64,000 nt of DNA from Lumnitzera littorea (taxonomy: Eukaryota; Streptophyta; Magnoliopsida; Myrtales; Combretaceae): contig JAMXBB010000003.1 of NCBI GenBank assembly GCA_024138015.1, forward strand, positions 35,701,832 to 35,765,831. The letters run 5' to 3'. Below, piece by piece: positions 35,991-48,200 of this stretch; position 1 is the stretch's first letter; the number at the start of each line of letters is the position of its first letter. Below the pieces are notes generated by a model that was not told the origin of the DNA, did not search any database, and saw only the letters and a list, made by a program, of their open reading frames with translations. Position numbers and translations under genes: made by a program.

Positions 35991-36843
35991 CTCTTGAATT
36001 TAGCATAAGAGGAGGTCAAACTGGGAATTCTGCATGATATTTGTAGTTGTCAAGAATTTGTTATAGAATAGCTTCGAGCAAAGGTAGTATTAGAGGATAC
36101 ATCTTTGACATGAGGGTTTATTTTTGTATGACTGGTGTCCTCTCCTTATGCTGGTTGTAAAGGACCATGTTGGTTTGTTCAGGTGAGACTTGAACAATTT
36201 TGGAAAGGTTGAGATTGGGAAGAGTTGAAGGATGGAGGTGAATGTTTGATAGAAAGGTTCTTGTGATAGGGAATTGACTCTTTTGTTTGGTGCAGCATAA
36301 GTGTTTTGATTTAACCTAGGTTATGTTTTGGCTTAGGAAGGTGTAACAGCTACTTGACGTGATGAGAGACCAATTATAGTGCCTACCCTTAGCAATCCCT
36401 TGAGCATGGATTGTAGCAAGTGCCTCTAAGTGTAACTTGTACATAATATCAAGTATAGTTCATGTTTGTGCATAATTTATGGTGTATAATATCCATAGGT
36501 TAGCTTACAAGTTTAGCATAAACCTGCATTAGTCCCCTTTCTATTTGACCTTAGCTAAGTTCAAAACTAACCTTAGTTATGTTCAAGTGAAACCCTCGTG
36601 TGTGTAGTTCCCAAGGCTATCGTCTTAGTACTAAAGCATTGGCAATGGTGTGAAATTGTTGTTATATAGCCACTACTATTGTATTTGGTGCCACTATTCA
36701 TTTACATGTTTGAAGAAAGTGTTTGAGTATAAGTGTACAATAGTGTTTGCGCATGCTGCAAAAGTTGACAATAGAGTTGCATTTGGAGTAGTGTAAACTG
36801 TTAATATATTGAACTATTTGAGTATTGTATATTCTATTAGGAG
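35991..36843. other. Unassigned sequence between LINE and gypsy gag fragments
   Basis: No protein match. The part near 36000-36180 could belong to LINE ORF1 and the part near 36400-36840 to the leader of the following gag, but neither has direct support. Confidence 0.4.
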
Positions 36844-38265
36844 ATGTCGAATCCCAGTGGATATGATGGAGTAAGAGATGTAACAAGTGATGATCCAAGT
36901 TGTATAAGGCAAGGCAATTAAACCCCAAGAACAACTGATGAGTAAAGACAAGACTTGATGACTATGGTTGCCAATCTTGTAATCACGGTACAGATAATGG
37001 TAGAAAAACAATCTTTAATGCTATTTCTATAGATGGATGAGCTCCCTTAGATGAAGAACAAGTAAACCTATCTTGCAATGAGCAAGTTAATGACATTAAG
37101 CATAGAGGAAGATCTTGAAGGAGGATTGATTGAGAAGATGAAGAAGGAGAAGCTGGTGATAATTTTGAGGAACATGAAGTTAGGGCAATTTGAGCTCTTA
37201 GAGGTATGGAGAATGTAAACTTATAGCTTCCAACTTACTTAGGTAATCGTAATGCAAATGATTGCCTTGATTGAGAGGATAAAGTCGAAAAGCTGTTCAA
37301 ATGTCATAAGCATGATGAGAACATTAAAGTACCATTGGCTGCCCTTAAGTTCTCAGGGTACGATGTGCTATAGTGAAAGAACTTATATTCCATTGAACAA
37401 AGAGATGAAGAATGAGAGGTTTGAACATAGAATGAAATGAAAAGAGTCATGTGAAGAAGGTTCGTACGAAATTACTATATCGAGGAAGCTTTCAAGAAAC
37501 TACATAAGTTTAGGTAAGGTAGATGTGCGTAGATGAATATGTGAAAGAGTTCTAGATCTTCATGATTAGATGTGAGGTGAAGGAGCTAGAAGCCAAATTG
37601 TTTCAAGATTCATTGGAAGCCTAGAGTAAGAAATAGGTACCATATTAGAAGTATAAAGATGGATACCCTAAATGATGCTATCTACACAACTTAAAGGATA
37701 AAAGGTATAGGTGCTAAGGTCTTTATTGTGCTCTCTTGAGCTAAGCTCAATTTAGCTAACCTATTCCATTAGATACCATAAGGTAGGTAAGAACCAAACT
37801 AAGCAAAAAAGAAGAATTGGCGAAAAGAAGTGCATTGAGAGGAAAGAATGTTGAAGGTAAAGATTAAAGCTTAAGAAGGGTCAAACTTCAACTCACAAGA
37901 CTAAAGAGATTAAGTGCTTTAAATGTTAAGATTCTGAGTATATGGCTACTTAGTGTCCAAACTGATGTACAATGGTCATCAAGGCAGAGATATTAACCTT
38001 GGAGGTTGATAGTGCAAATGAAGAGGAAGTAGGAGAGAAGAAGGAAGAAGTGAGGCGTATTGAGGTGGCACCTAAAGGGGAAGAAAAGTTAGCTGTAATT
38101 GTTGAGCAAGGCGAGTTTTTGAACATGGTCTTAGGGAAAGTAATGAGTGTAATACCCTTGGTTAAGGATGAGAAAAGGGAGAACTTATTCCATACTAGTT
38201 GTAAAGTGAAAGGCTAGTTGTGTGTTGTTATTATTGATAGAGGAAGTTGTATAGCTTGGGTTTAA
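36844..38265 (+). pseudogene. Ty3/gypsy gag and start of protease (truncated pseudogene)
   Basis: The start chosen is ATG at 36844 (MSNPSGYDGVRDVTSDDPS). Then LMTMVANLVITVQ, and after a frame change KLFKCHKHDENIKVPLAALKFSGY near 37290-37360, the Retrotrans_gag phrase also seen in G2. A decayed CCHC knuckle lies near 37915 (CFKC, then Tyr instead of His). An 81-residue frame (37972-38217) leads to ENLFHTSCKVKG, and then LCVVIIDRGSC, the protease active site with DRG for DSG. After about 38265 similarity stops, so RT, RNase H and integrase are absent. Closest in the window to G1 and G2. Confidence 0.75.
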
Positions 38266-39840
38266 CCATGATTCATAGCATTGTGCCAATGAGTAAACTC
38301 CTTAAGCTAGATTAAAGTGAATAAAATTTCTCTAATCTCATAACGAATCGAACAACATTCATTAGTGGTATCTTACTTGTTCATGTACTATGATATGCCT
38401 CAAACTCAATGGACTTGAATTTTAAGCTAGCTCAACAAAGAAGAATAGCAAGAGGATGTCTTTAGGATTTTAGGGTTTTAATGCTTAAATTGTGAACTAA
38501 ATGGGTATGGATGCAAATACAACTACATATCAACAAATATAAACTGGGTTTGGTTGTAATGGAGCTTGATATCACTCACAAGTACCAAATTGAACTCATG
38601 AATGAAGGCCTTGATTTTCATAGAAGTTGTTCCTTAACTTAATTCCAAACAAGATAAAAAAAGAACTACATATGACATACTAATTCTCAAATGAAAATGT
38701 TTTTAAAATTACTAAATGATTGATAAAAACACAAGAGTAATTAAAGAGGAATTAATTCTAAATAACCTAAGGACAAGACTAGGTGTCTCTCAATACATGG
38801 TATAAAAGATAATAACCAAGATGATAGTAGTTGCTACTTTATAAATGATGCTATTTTTAGTAGTTGTAAAACCCTAGCAGCAAAAGCTATAAATATATAC
38901 AAGATATGCTATAACCCTAAAGTGTGGCCTATAAGGGCAATACAGTGAAATACTAAAGTTGTATGTTTTAAATAGAGGTTAAATCTAGTAGCATAGAACA
39001 ATTGGCACAAATTGGAAAATAGGTTGAATTTGATTAGCAAACTTCTCGCAATATGCTTTAGCAGATCTTATCTTTGGTTTTAGAGTGGTGTGTATGTTAG
39101 CTTGTTTGAGTTGAGGTGTAGATTAAAACTGGATAATAGATGGCATGCTAGTGGGTGGGCTAATTTATGGTAAAGCTAGCATGACGGTTGTTTAAGCTGG
39201 ACAAGTGATGTCTAAGCTAATCTCTTATGGCTGATGTTTGGGCTTAAGAAGTTGGAGGGTAAGAATTTTGAGTTGAACTCTTGGTTGTTAGCTTCAAAGA
39301 GAAAGAGCTTAGATGGAGCTTTCTAAGCTGATCCCACTCAAACTTGGTTCTTGAGTTTCGCTTTAGCAAGCCTAAATTCTTCTTTGAATCATAGCCTTAC
39401 CCAGTAGCTTAAGGCTTGGTGGGACAGCTTAAGCCTTAAGGTAGAAGAGGTCAGATTTTCATTTCTCTGTAAGGCTTAAAAGAAGCCTTAAGGTAGAAGA
39501 AGCCAACCTTGACTTTGGTCTCTGTAATCCCACAAAATAAGCATGAGAGTAAGTGGCAAATAAACTTCTCTTTCCCTTCTTGTTCTTTACTATAGCCATG
39601 GGTTCATTACTTGATTTTGACAAGAACAAAACCAAAGTTCACATTTAAATAAATTATAATGAGTTTCTATTGAGCTAGTTGAAAATAAGCTTCATCTTAC
39701 TATATCTTTCAATCACATCAATTAGCTCCTTCATATATCTTAAATACTAACCTCAAAAGTGAAGTAAATTTGTTTGATGTTGATTTGTATAGTAATGTTT
39801 GTATTTTGGTTGTTTGGAACTTGAGAAACAAGTGAAAATT
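38266..39840. other. Unassigned sequence after the gag fragment
   Basis: No ORF or recognised protein. Near 39360-39530 the phrase AGCCTTAAGGTAGAAGA is repeated (39439 and 39492), a small direct repeat. The stretch probably includes another transposon end, since the gag fragment breaks off at its left. Confidence 0.4.
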
Positions 39841-40640
39841 TTGATGGATGTATTACCATCTTGATGGTAGTGGAAGGACACCAACATGATGGCTTGGAAC
39901 TTTAAAATGAAAGAAGAAATTAGTTATGTTTGAAGAAAATTGTCATGATGGTTCACTTGCTACTAGTTTCGCTAGTAATTGTTTTTGGAATTATCGTGAC
40001 AGTAGGAGATTGAAGCCATCATGATGGTAGACTTATTTCTACTAGCTGTTGGAGCATTCAATGTATAGTAATAGGAAGAATTTACGGAGATGGTTTAAAT
40101 ACTCAACAACCTAGCAAAGGACACCTAAGATCTGATATTGTCTTGCCATTAACAAACATTCTCTTGTACTCTTTGGCATTATTATTAACAATTTGCCTCT
40201 TATACTTTTTACTATACTTAATTAAGAGAGATTAAGTGTATAGTGATTGAGAGTTCAAACTTTGTAATCTTTAGTGAGGAAAAGTACTACACTTGTGTAG
40301 GTATATTGTGTATTAGTGATTGACATGACTTATAGCTCTTGGAGTATTGATTGTGTGATTAATAAAGTGTTGTGAAGTCCTCAATTTGTGGGTGATTATG
40401 GGTCCATGGAGAGTAGTGAGTAGTTCAAACTCCATGTTACATTCGAGCTTAATTTCTCTATCCCTTTCTTTTTTAATTTCTCTATCCCTTTCTTTTTTAA
40501 TTTCCACACTTATTATTGTTTTACCATTATCTTAATTATAACCATTTTTGCATTTATTTCTTAATTTAGAATAGAATTTGAAAATTATCATAATACTCAA
40601 TTCACCCCGTGCGCCCCCCTCCCTTCGAGTATTAGCCTAG
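39841..40640 (+). repeat. Copia-like LTR/leader fragment
   Basis: The right end reads CTCAATTCACCCC, then a C-rich run CGCCCCCCTCCC. Similar AATTCACCCCCCCTC phrases mark the end of the LTR and leader in many plant SIRE/Maximus copia elements, from memory. Before it lies GTGTGATTAATAAAGTG-type sequence. In the left part, five copies of a dyad motif of the type CCATCATGATGG occur between 39856 and 40027. No partner LTR is visible and no primer site is clear. Confidence 0.5.
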
Positions 40641-41124
40641 TATGCTTGATGCATCTCCAGGGTTAATAGGGAGAAAGACCACAATGGAAGGAGTTAAAAG
40701 AAAAATAAAGGAATAGCAAATTTAGTAGCTACCAACTGGTTATGACATACCAATTGATCTTGTTTGACCTATAACTCGTTGGATATGACTCACCCATCCA
40801 AATTATAGGGTTGCTTGCCACTACTTCTTACTAAAGGGAATAGATACCAGCTAAAGAATGAGAACACTAGGGTTACTTACAAAAGGAAACTTATAATAAT
40901 CTAATGATGTGATTGATGGGTGCGTACAAAATGAATGAGGCTTGTATACTAGGCCTACTAAGGTTATAAGCATATATGGCAAAGCCAAAAAGGATAATTT
41001 ACAATTAGGAAACATGAAATGTACTAAAAATGGTAAAAGAGATAAGGACTATTCGGTATAGAAAAGTAAAGAATCCTTCTGGAATATTACGCCAAAAGAC
41101 ACGTATCGCATAGTGGTTGGTGAT
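40641..41124. other. Unassigned spacer before element W
   Basis: Nothing recognised. It is the left target flank of W; the five bases before W (GTGAT) do not match the five after it (ACAGT). Confidence 0.5.
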
Positions 41125-43638
41125 TGTTGAGCTTGATTTTTTCTCAGTTTTTATAAGTTTTCCATAAACCAATGTTAAACCTTACTCGTTTAATATTGAT
41201 CTTTGACTAAGGTTTAAAGAAAACTAGCTTTTTAAAAGAGTCTTATAAACTTTTGGAGTCATTACTTGGTTAGGGTCGAAAATGGTTTAGGTTAAAACTA
41301 AATGGGTGTTTTTTTTTTTTTTTTTTTTATCTAGACACAAGTTCGCGCTAGGAAAATTGATTTTATAGAAAAAGGTTTTGAAAAACTAGAGAAACAAGTC
41401 TGGGGGTTAGGTTTTTTAAACCTTTATAGGTACCGTGAACTTTTCAAATTTGAATTTAATTTCTTGAAATCACATTTCAAAAAATTGTCACTAAATAACT
41501 TAGATTCTTTTTATTTTTACTAAACTGGGCAACTAAAAGTAGAGAAACTAATTTTTTCATTTTTTACGTTATCTTGGAGGTACTTATGTACCTACTATTT
41601 AGGATTGGATGTATGTAGTTCTTTTGGAAATGTTAGTAGGTTGATTGGTTTTAATTTGGAAAAAAAAGTTGGGTTTAAGTTTCTTATCCTTTTTTATTTA
41701 TTTTGAAATGGTCCTAATTGGTGTTTTATTTTTAGAAATTCTAAAGTGGTCCTAATTTTGAAAAAGAGTTGATTTTTATTTATTTGGAAAATTAGTTTTC
41801 TAGGCCATAAAACAAATTTCTTACTTTTTCTTATTTTTATTTTTGTGTGCACAAAAAAATTAAAATAAAATAAAAGAAAAACCTAATTCACTAAGTTGTT
41901 CCTTCCTTCTTTTTTTTTTCTTTTTCTTTTTCATTTTTTCTACAAGTACAAATTACAATAATAAATAAATAAATAACACACAGAAAAAAAAAAAAAACAA
42001 AGTCGGACCAAAATGGGAATTAGACTAAGTGAAGAATGTGGGTCAGACTTCGCCGGATCCAGTCGAGTTAGTTTAGTTGGGGCTCCAAGGGTCATAGATC
42101 AGGTCGTGTTTGAAAGAGATGAATAGCAACAAGCGAGGGTGGTTTTGGTTGTTCTAAGCTCCAAATTGATTGGGGAGAAGTGCTTTTGTGAGTTTCCTAT
42201 TGGTGAATAAGGAGGTAGACTTGATGGCATGGCCTAACACGATGGTTTGGTAGATGTTTTGAACTTCGCCAACAGTTGTGGTGGTTGCCTCCTTTGATTG
42301 GTGGTTGTTAGGCTTCAAATGAGGGTGGAATCTTATGCTATTAAGGATGGGGAAGTGGATGGTGGTGGTGGTTTTTGTCAAAAACCATTGTGGAGGATGC
42401 TATTCTTGGAGAGAGAAAATTCGTGCTAGTGGGAGAAAGAGTGTGGTGTGTATGCTCTTGAGCAAATTGATGAGAGTTGATGATCCAAAAGTATTCCTCA
42501 ACCTACATTTTATGCTAATTGAAGCTTAAACATGCATAGAAAGTCTAAGAATTTCATTAATTTAGAGATTCAAATTATATGGTTTTTGACCCACGATTTG
42601 GCTTTTTTTTTTTTTTTTCTAATTTGAAGCTCAATTTTGATCACATAGGAGGATGAATTTGGATAGGAAATTGGTTGAAATCGAAACTAGGCTATGCTTA
42701 GTACATGATTCTACTAATTAATCGTGTGGAATTGTGTGAAAACCACATGAAAATGGCCCTCGAACGCATGCCATGGAGCTTTCTTTTTTCTTTGGAAAAA
42801 ACATTGGGAATCGAGTTAAGAAAGGGAATTAGAATGGAGGAGCCATCATTCACATGTGTGGAACATATGGGACGCACCCTTAGTGTACGTGTAGTGCATG
42901 CATGCTCTTAAAAAAGAATTGCGGGTGCTTCTTGCGCTTGCATGCCTGCCTTCAAAACTACTTAGCTCTTTCTCTCTCTCTTTTTTTTTTTAATTAAATA
43001 TAGGAAAAAAGTAAATAAATAAATTCTTAAAACTACTTCCCTAAAAATTCATTTTTCTAAAAAAAAATTTCTTCTATTTCAAAAATTTTTCTTTTTTTTT
43101 AGAATGTTTTTTGTGCTTTTTCCTAAATTTTTTTATTTTTTTGTATTTTTCCAAATTTTTTATTTTTTTGCTTTTTTTTTTCTAAGGATAAAGTTACTAA
43201 AAGTATCCAAACTTTCATATTTTTTCATTTTGGTACTTAAATTTTAAACTTGTTTTTTTTGTACTCCAACTTTTTAAATGAGATAAATTTGCATCTCTAT
43301 TATAACGACTATTACAAAAAATATTTATTTGTTTCACTTAAAAAATTAAAGTACCAAAATAAAATAAAAAATAAAGTTTAGGCACTAAAATGAAAGTTGA
43401 TATACTTATATTATTATTATATAATTTTATAATAATAACCGTTATAATAAAGATACTAATTTGTCTTATTTAAAAAGCTGAAATAATAAAATAAACGAGT
43501 TTAAAGTTTGGGTACTAAAATGAAAAAAATATGAAAGTTCAGGTACTTATGCTGACTTTATCCCTTTTTTTATAAATTAAGACTCCTTACTTTATTCTAA
43601 AAACAAAATTACAAGGGGGAAAAAATGAAGTGTCTATA
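41125..43638 (-). repeat. 3' LTR of element W
   Basis: Plus-strand ends TGTTGAGCTTG and GTGTCTATA, matching TGTCAAGCTTG and GGTATTTACA in the 5' LTR. Total 2514 bp; without the MITE it is about 2136 bp, close to the 2192-bp partner. Confidence 0.87.
43186..43563. mobile_element. MITE in the W 3' LTR
   Basis: 378 bp with long terminal inverted repeats. The left end starts GGATAAAGTTACTAAAAGTA and continues with AACTTTCATATTTTTTCATTTT. The right end holds AAAATGAAAAAAATATGAAAG, interrupted only by small differences from the complement, and finishes GACTTTATCC. The partner LTR lacks it and reads straight from TTTTTTTCTAAATTAGGACTCC (52665-52686 region). The flanks TTTTTCTAA and TTTTTATAA suggest a 9-10-bp target duplication, which would fit a Mutator-like MITE. 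No coding capacity. Confidence 0.85.
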
Positions 43639-43651
43639 GATGTTCCTCTTC
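43639..43651 (-). other. Polypurine tract of element W
   Basis: Minus-strand GAAGAGGAACATC directly before the 3' LTR. Confidence 0.6.
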
Positions 43652-43739
43652 GTGGTGAAGTTTGAATAAAACTTTACTATAAAGACAAAAGAGACAATAT
43701 TTTTGCCTCGAGGAGGACTTTAACCTAAGAAGCACAACA

Positions 43740-46000
43740 ACTAGCTAGCTATCTAAGGCTTGATTTGCTAAGGATTTGGTGAAAGGTGAAGGGGAGAGAA
43801 GGTGCTCTAAGAGTTAGCAAAGTAAGTTTTAGAAAGGTTTAGCACCTTAAGAGTTGGCTAGAAAGATTGGTTTGGAACTTGGTCGTGCCCTTTTGAGCTG
43901 ACTAACCTAAGTAGGAGTGTCTTTAGGAGACTAACAATCATAAATTGAAATCGATTTGGAAAACCTGGTTGTGTTCTTCTAAGCTTACTAACCTAGGTGA
44001 TAGCATATCTAAGGGACTAGCAACCCTAAATTAGAATTGATTTGGAAAAACCTGGTTATGCTCTTTTGAGCTTACTAACCTAAGTAAGAGCATCTCTTAT
44101 GGACTAGCAACCTTAAATTGGAATCAGTTTGGAAAAACCTAGTTGTGGCTCTTCTGAGCTTACTGACTTAGGCGGGAGTGTCTTTAGGGGACCAGCAACC
44201 TTACATGAGAATCGATTTGGAAAACATAATTGTGCTCTTCTAAGCTCACTAACTTAGGTGGGAGCATCTCTAGGGGACTAGTAACCTTAAATTGAAATTG
44301 ATTTGGGAAACCTGGTTGTGCTCTTTTAAGCTCACTAACTTAGGCAGAAGCATCTTTAGGGGATTAACAACCCTAAATTGGAATCAATTTAGAAAACCTA
44401 ATCATGCTCTTCTAAGCACACTAACCTAGGCGGGAGTGTCTTTAAGGGACTAGCAACCTTAAATTGGAATTGATTTGAAGAAACCTAGTTATGTTCTACT
44501 GAGCTCACTAATCTAGGCAGAAGTGTCTCTAGGGGACTAGCAACTCTAAATTGGAATTAATTTGGAAAAACCTAGTTGTGCTCTTCTAAGCTCACTAACT
44601 TAGGTGGGAATGTCTTTAGGGGACTAGCAACCCTAAATTGGAATTAATTTGGAAAACCTAGTTGTGCTCTTTTGAGCTCACTAACCTAAGTAGGAGTATC
44701 TTTAGGGAATTAGTAACCTTAAATTAGAATCGATTTAGAAAACCTGGTTGTTCTCTTTTGAGCTCACTAACCTAGTTGGGAGCGTCTTTGTGGGACTAAT
44801 AACCTTAAATTGGTATCAATTTAGAAAAACCTGGTTATACTTTTCTAAGCTCATTAACCTAGGCGGGAGTGTCTCTAAGGGACTAATAACCCCACATGAG
44901 AATTGATTTGGAAAACCTAATCCTGCTCTTCTAAGCTCACTAACCTAAGCAAGAGCATCTTTAGGGGATTAGTAACCTTAAATTGGAATCGATTTGAAAA
45001 ACTTGGTCGTGCTCTTCTGAGTTTACTAACGTAGGCGGGAGCATCTCTAGGGGACTTGTAACCTTAAATTGGAATCGATTTGGAAAACCTAGTAGTTTTC
45101 TTTTGAGCTCAATAACTTAGGTAAACGGGTGAAGTGCTCCTTAAGTTGGGCAAGACCCTAAAGAAAATGAGATAGGTAAGTGCTCCTTGAGTTGGCTTAG
45201 ATCCTAAATTGATGAAAGGGGAAGCACCTTGTAAGTTTGCTTGGAAATTGAAGAACAGGGAAGCACCCTATAGGCTTGTTAAAATCTTAAGAGAAACAAA
45301 TGAAGAGAAGTGTTCTATGGGCTTGCTAAAAGAAATTGGTGAAGATAAGTGCCCTATGGACTTGTTAAGAGGAATTAGTGAAGAGAAGCACCTTATAAGC
45401 TCGTTAAGACCCTAAAGAGAGGTTAATGAGGGGACGCGCCCAATAGTCTCATTGAGGCCCTAAAGAGAGGTTTACTAAGACCCTAAAGAGAAGTTCACTA
45501 AGACCCTAAAGAGAAGTTGATGAGGGGAAGTGCCTAACAGGCTCGCTAAGGTCCTAAAGAGAGGTTAATGAGGAGAAGTGCTTGACGAGCTTGCTAAGGC
45601 CCCTAAAGGTTGATGAGGGGAAGCGCCCAATGGGCTTGCTTAAGACCCTAAAGAGAGGTTGATAAGGGAAAGCACCTTATGGGCTTGCTAAAACCTTAAG
45701 AGAAACCAATGAAGAGAAGTGCCCTATGAGCTTGCTAAAACCGTAAATAAAGATTGATGAAAGAGAAAGCGTCTTATTGGGCTTGCTAAACTTTAAGAGA
45801 AAATGGTAAATCGAGATAATGCTTTATAAGTTAATTGACCCTAAAAAGATTGAAAGAGGGGACAACGCTTTAAAAGTTGGTTAGAACCCTAAAAATGAAT
45901 GAAGGAGGGGAAAACGCTTTAAAAGCTAGCTAGAATCCCTAAAAATGGATGAAAAGATAAGAGAACGCTCTTAGAGTTGGCACTCTAATGAATGAAAGGA
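43740..46000 (-). repeat. Composite 3'-UTR tandem array of element W
   Basis: From about 43860 to 45110 there are about fifteen copies of the 86-bp unit marked by GGGACTAGCAACCCTAAATT and CTAACCTAGGCGGGAG or variants. From 45120 to 45200 comes the GCTCCTTGAGTTGG unit. From 45200 to 45830 short units with GCCCTATGGGCTTGC recur. From 45830 to 46000 units with CTTTAAAAGTTGGTTAGAAC follow. The order matches X, but the 86-bp module is amplified here while the short-unit module is smaller. Confidence 0.9.
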
Positions 46001-47939
46001 TAAGTGAGGAATGTAACTCGTTTAAGAAAAATTTCCTGACTTGAAAATATTTATAGACAAAGAATTTGGTGAAAATCATTTAACGACAAAAGAGGCATTA
46101 GGGATTAAGTCTCTTAATGACTTAGATTAATCTAATTAGCTTAAAATGTTTGACTACATTGAAAAGGAAACAGATGACCTAAATTAAAAGGTTGGCCACT
46201 TAGGCCGACATGGATAAAAACTTCTAATAAGCCTTTATTTTCTCTTTCTTTTTCTTCTTCTTTTTGTTTTCTTTTTCTTTTTAATTTCCTTCTTCCCTTG
46301 TTTTTTTTTTTTTTTTCTGAAAGTTTTCTAATGGATATAAATTCTTATAAAGGAGCAAATGTTATAGCCATCCCCTTCTTTGATAACCATATAGGGCATC
46401 TCAATGCCCTTAACCTTAATGTTGGGCTTTGTGATTTTAAACATACATTTCTTAAGGAAAAAGATAACTCATGATTAGTTTAGTCGAAGAGGACTTCCTT
46501 GTTAACTTATGGTCTAGATTTCGCTCTTGACTACAGTCCCAAAATTATAGTCCATTTGGCAGGTGATATGCCTTGATCAATCCATTAGGTATTTTTCGGT
46601 TCAACGTTATGAATTTAGGCTTTTAGTCAAAGGGTTTCAAAAAGACTTATGAGAAGGCCTATTTTGAAAGAAATACTTTTATTTAATCCAGATGTATAAG
46701 CCAAGAACCTTATAGGAAAAATAAGAAGTATGCTTGCCCCAGTTTTAAAAATAATTTCTATTAAAGATAAATTAACTGTTAAGATTGGAAGAGCTTTATT
46801 AAGTAAAGGTGGTATTGTGAGTGGGATAGTCTTGTGTTTGTGATTAAGGATGTGTAAAGGGGCTTTATGTCTTGTGATTTAGGATGGATGTGTATGGCTT
46901 GTGTTTTTAGGCTGAGCTTATAGTTCAGAATGGACATAAGGGCTTTATGTTTCTTAAGAATGTTTGGGCTTTAATTATGGGCCTCAAATCTTCTAGGCTT
47001 TCTTCAGTTGGGGCTTTTCTCTTACATAAGCCTAATTTTCAAGCCTTTTTCTCTTTTCTCTTTTTTCTTTTTAATTGTTGCCCTATTCTTTCTTGATTTA
47101 TTACATTGCCCTATTATTTCTTGCTCTTCTCTTTTCCTTTGGCCTAAAAAGTGATTATCTCCATTGTTGAGTTTTTGTCTTTTAGAGATTCAAAATCCTA
47201 AATCCATGGATTCCGAGTGTATAGGCTTAGGTGTTGTATGTGTACGCTTGAGGTGTTCGAAGAAGGAATTAGCACTTCTTCATTCATTTCAAAGAAAAAT
47301 AACTTATAAAAAATAAAAGTTTTTTTTAATTAACGTTACTTAAGTAAGCATAAATTAATTTTATCCTTCTCTCCTAATTAATGACCCTAACTTCCAAATT
47401 GCCTTATTGTAAGATGGTACTTGATAAGGTTTAAATTTAAAAATTCTTCAAATTGGTCCAAAGATGTTAATAATGGATCTCTATGTTTGAGATTTGAAAA
47501 TGAATGCCTAGCTTCATTTTAATTTGTGTATCAAATTCAAAGTGGATCTCTTTTAAGGAATGAGTTTAAGATGTCCTTACCACAATGTCACTTAACTCTC
47601 ATAGTATTTAAGGTTAGTGTATGGGATATAGTTTGTCTCTTTTCATTCTAGAGTTTTAAAATAAGATACCAGAACATACGTTCATTTGTCCCTATATTAA
47701 TCAAACTATAATCACCCAATTCAAAAGGAAAACAAAGATAATTTTATTCAAGATGTTATAAAGCCATTCAAAACACGATTTTATTATAGATTTTATTGAA
47801 AAGAACTTGATTCTTCTTTGCCCTTACTTTAACTTGCTCCATCCAACTACTTAAGACAATGCATGAGCTTGTTAGAAGGTATTGGTAAATTCAAAAGAAT
47901 TAGGGCTTTAGGTGATTTAGTTGAACTCCCCTCTTGAAT
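46001..47939 (-). other. Anonymous interior of element W
   Basis: Non-coding. The stretch 46470-47650 is similar to X 22680-23870. T-rich low-complexity sequence at 46230-46320 and 47040-47140. In Z the corresponding place between gag and the 3' array holds protease to integrase; here none of it is visible. Confidence 0.6.
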
Positions 47940-48200
47940 TGAAGAAGTATCAACTTCTTAAAGCTTTGGCTGAATGACCTTAGCATTAATCAGGTCTTGA
48001 ATCTTGTTCCTTAACCTCTAGCATTTTTAGGTAGAGTGCACCTTCTAACCCATATGATAGTCACATAGAGCTTTTGGGTTAAAACTATATGGTTTATAAT
48101 TTGGATTAAGGGCTTCATAGGCTAAGATCTTTGCCTCTTTTAGATGATGAAAGATTTGGTCATTAAGATTCTTAGTTAAGTGAATTGTCTCCTTTGAGCC
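47940..48200 (-). pseudogene. Gag zinc-knuckle remnant of element W
   Basis: Read on the minus strand: NLNDQIFHHLKEAKILAYEA, then NPNYKPYSFNPKALCDYHMG, then after stops RLRNKIQDLINAKVI. Tat/Ogre gag ends with C-x-YH-x-G...GHST..CW.LR.KIQDLI. The first Cys and His remain; the GHST part and second Cys are damaged by a stop and substitutions (KVHST, KC). This is only the end of gag. The capsid part between it and ORF1 is not recognised. It shows that W descends from a coding element that lost pol. Confidence 0.78.

Noticed and set aside
40313..40507. Repeated Lys/Glu/Arg-rich start of a minus-strand ORF
   Set aside because: The start is a simple 22-bp direct duplication (TTTCTCTATCCCTTTC phrase) in a copia-like leader, not a coding region.
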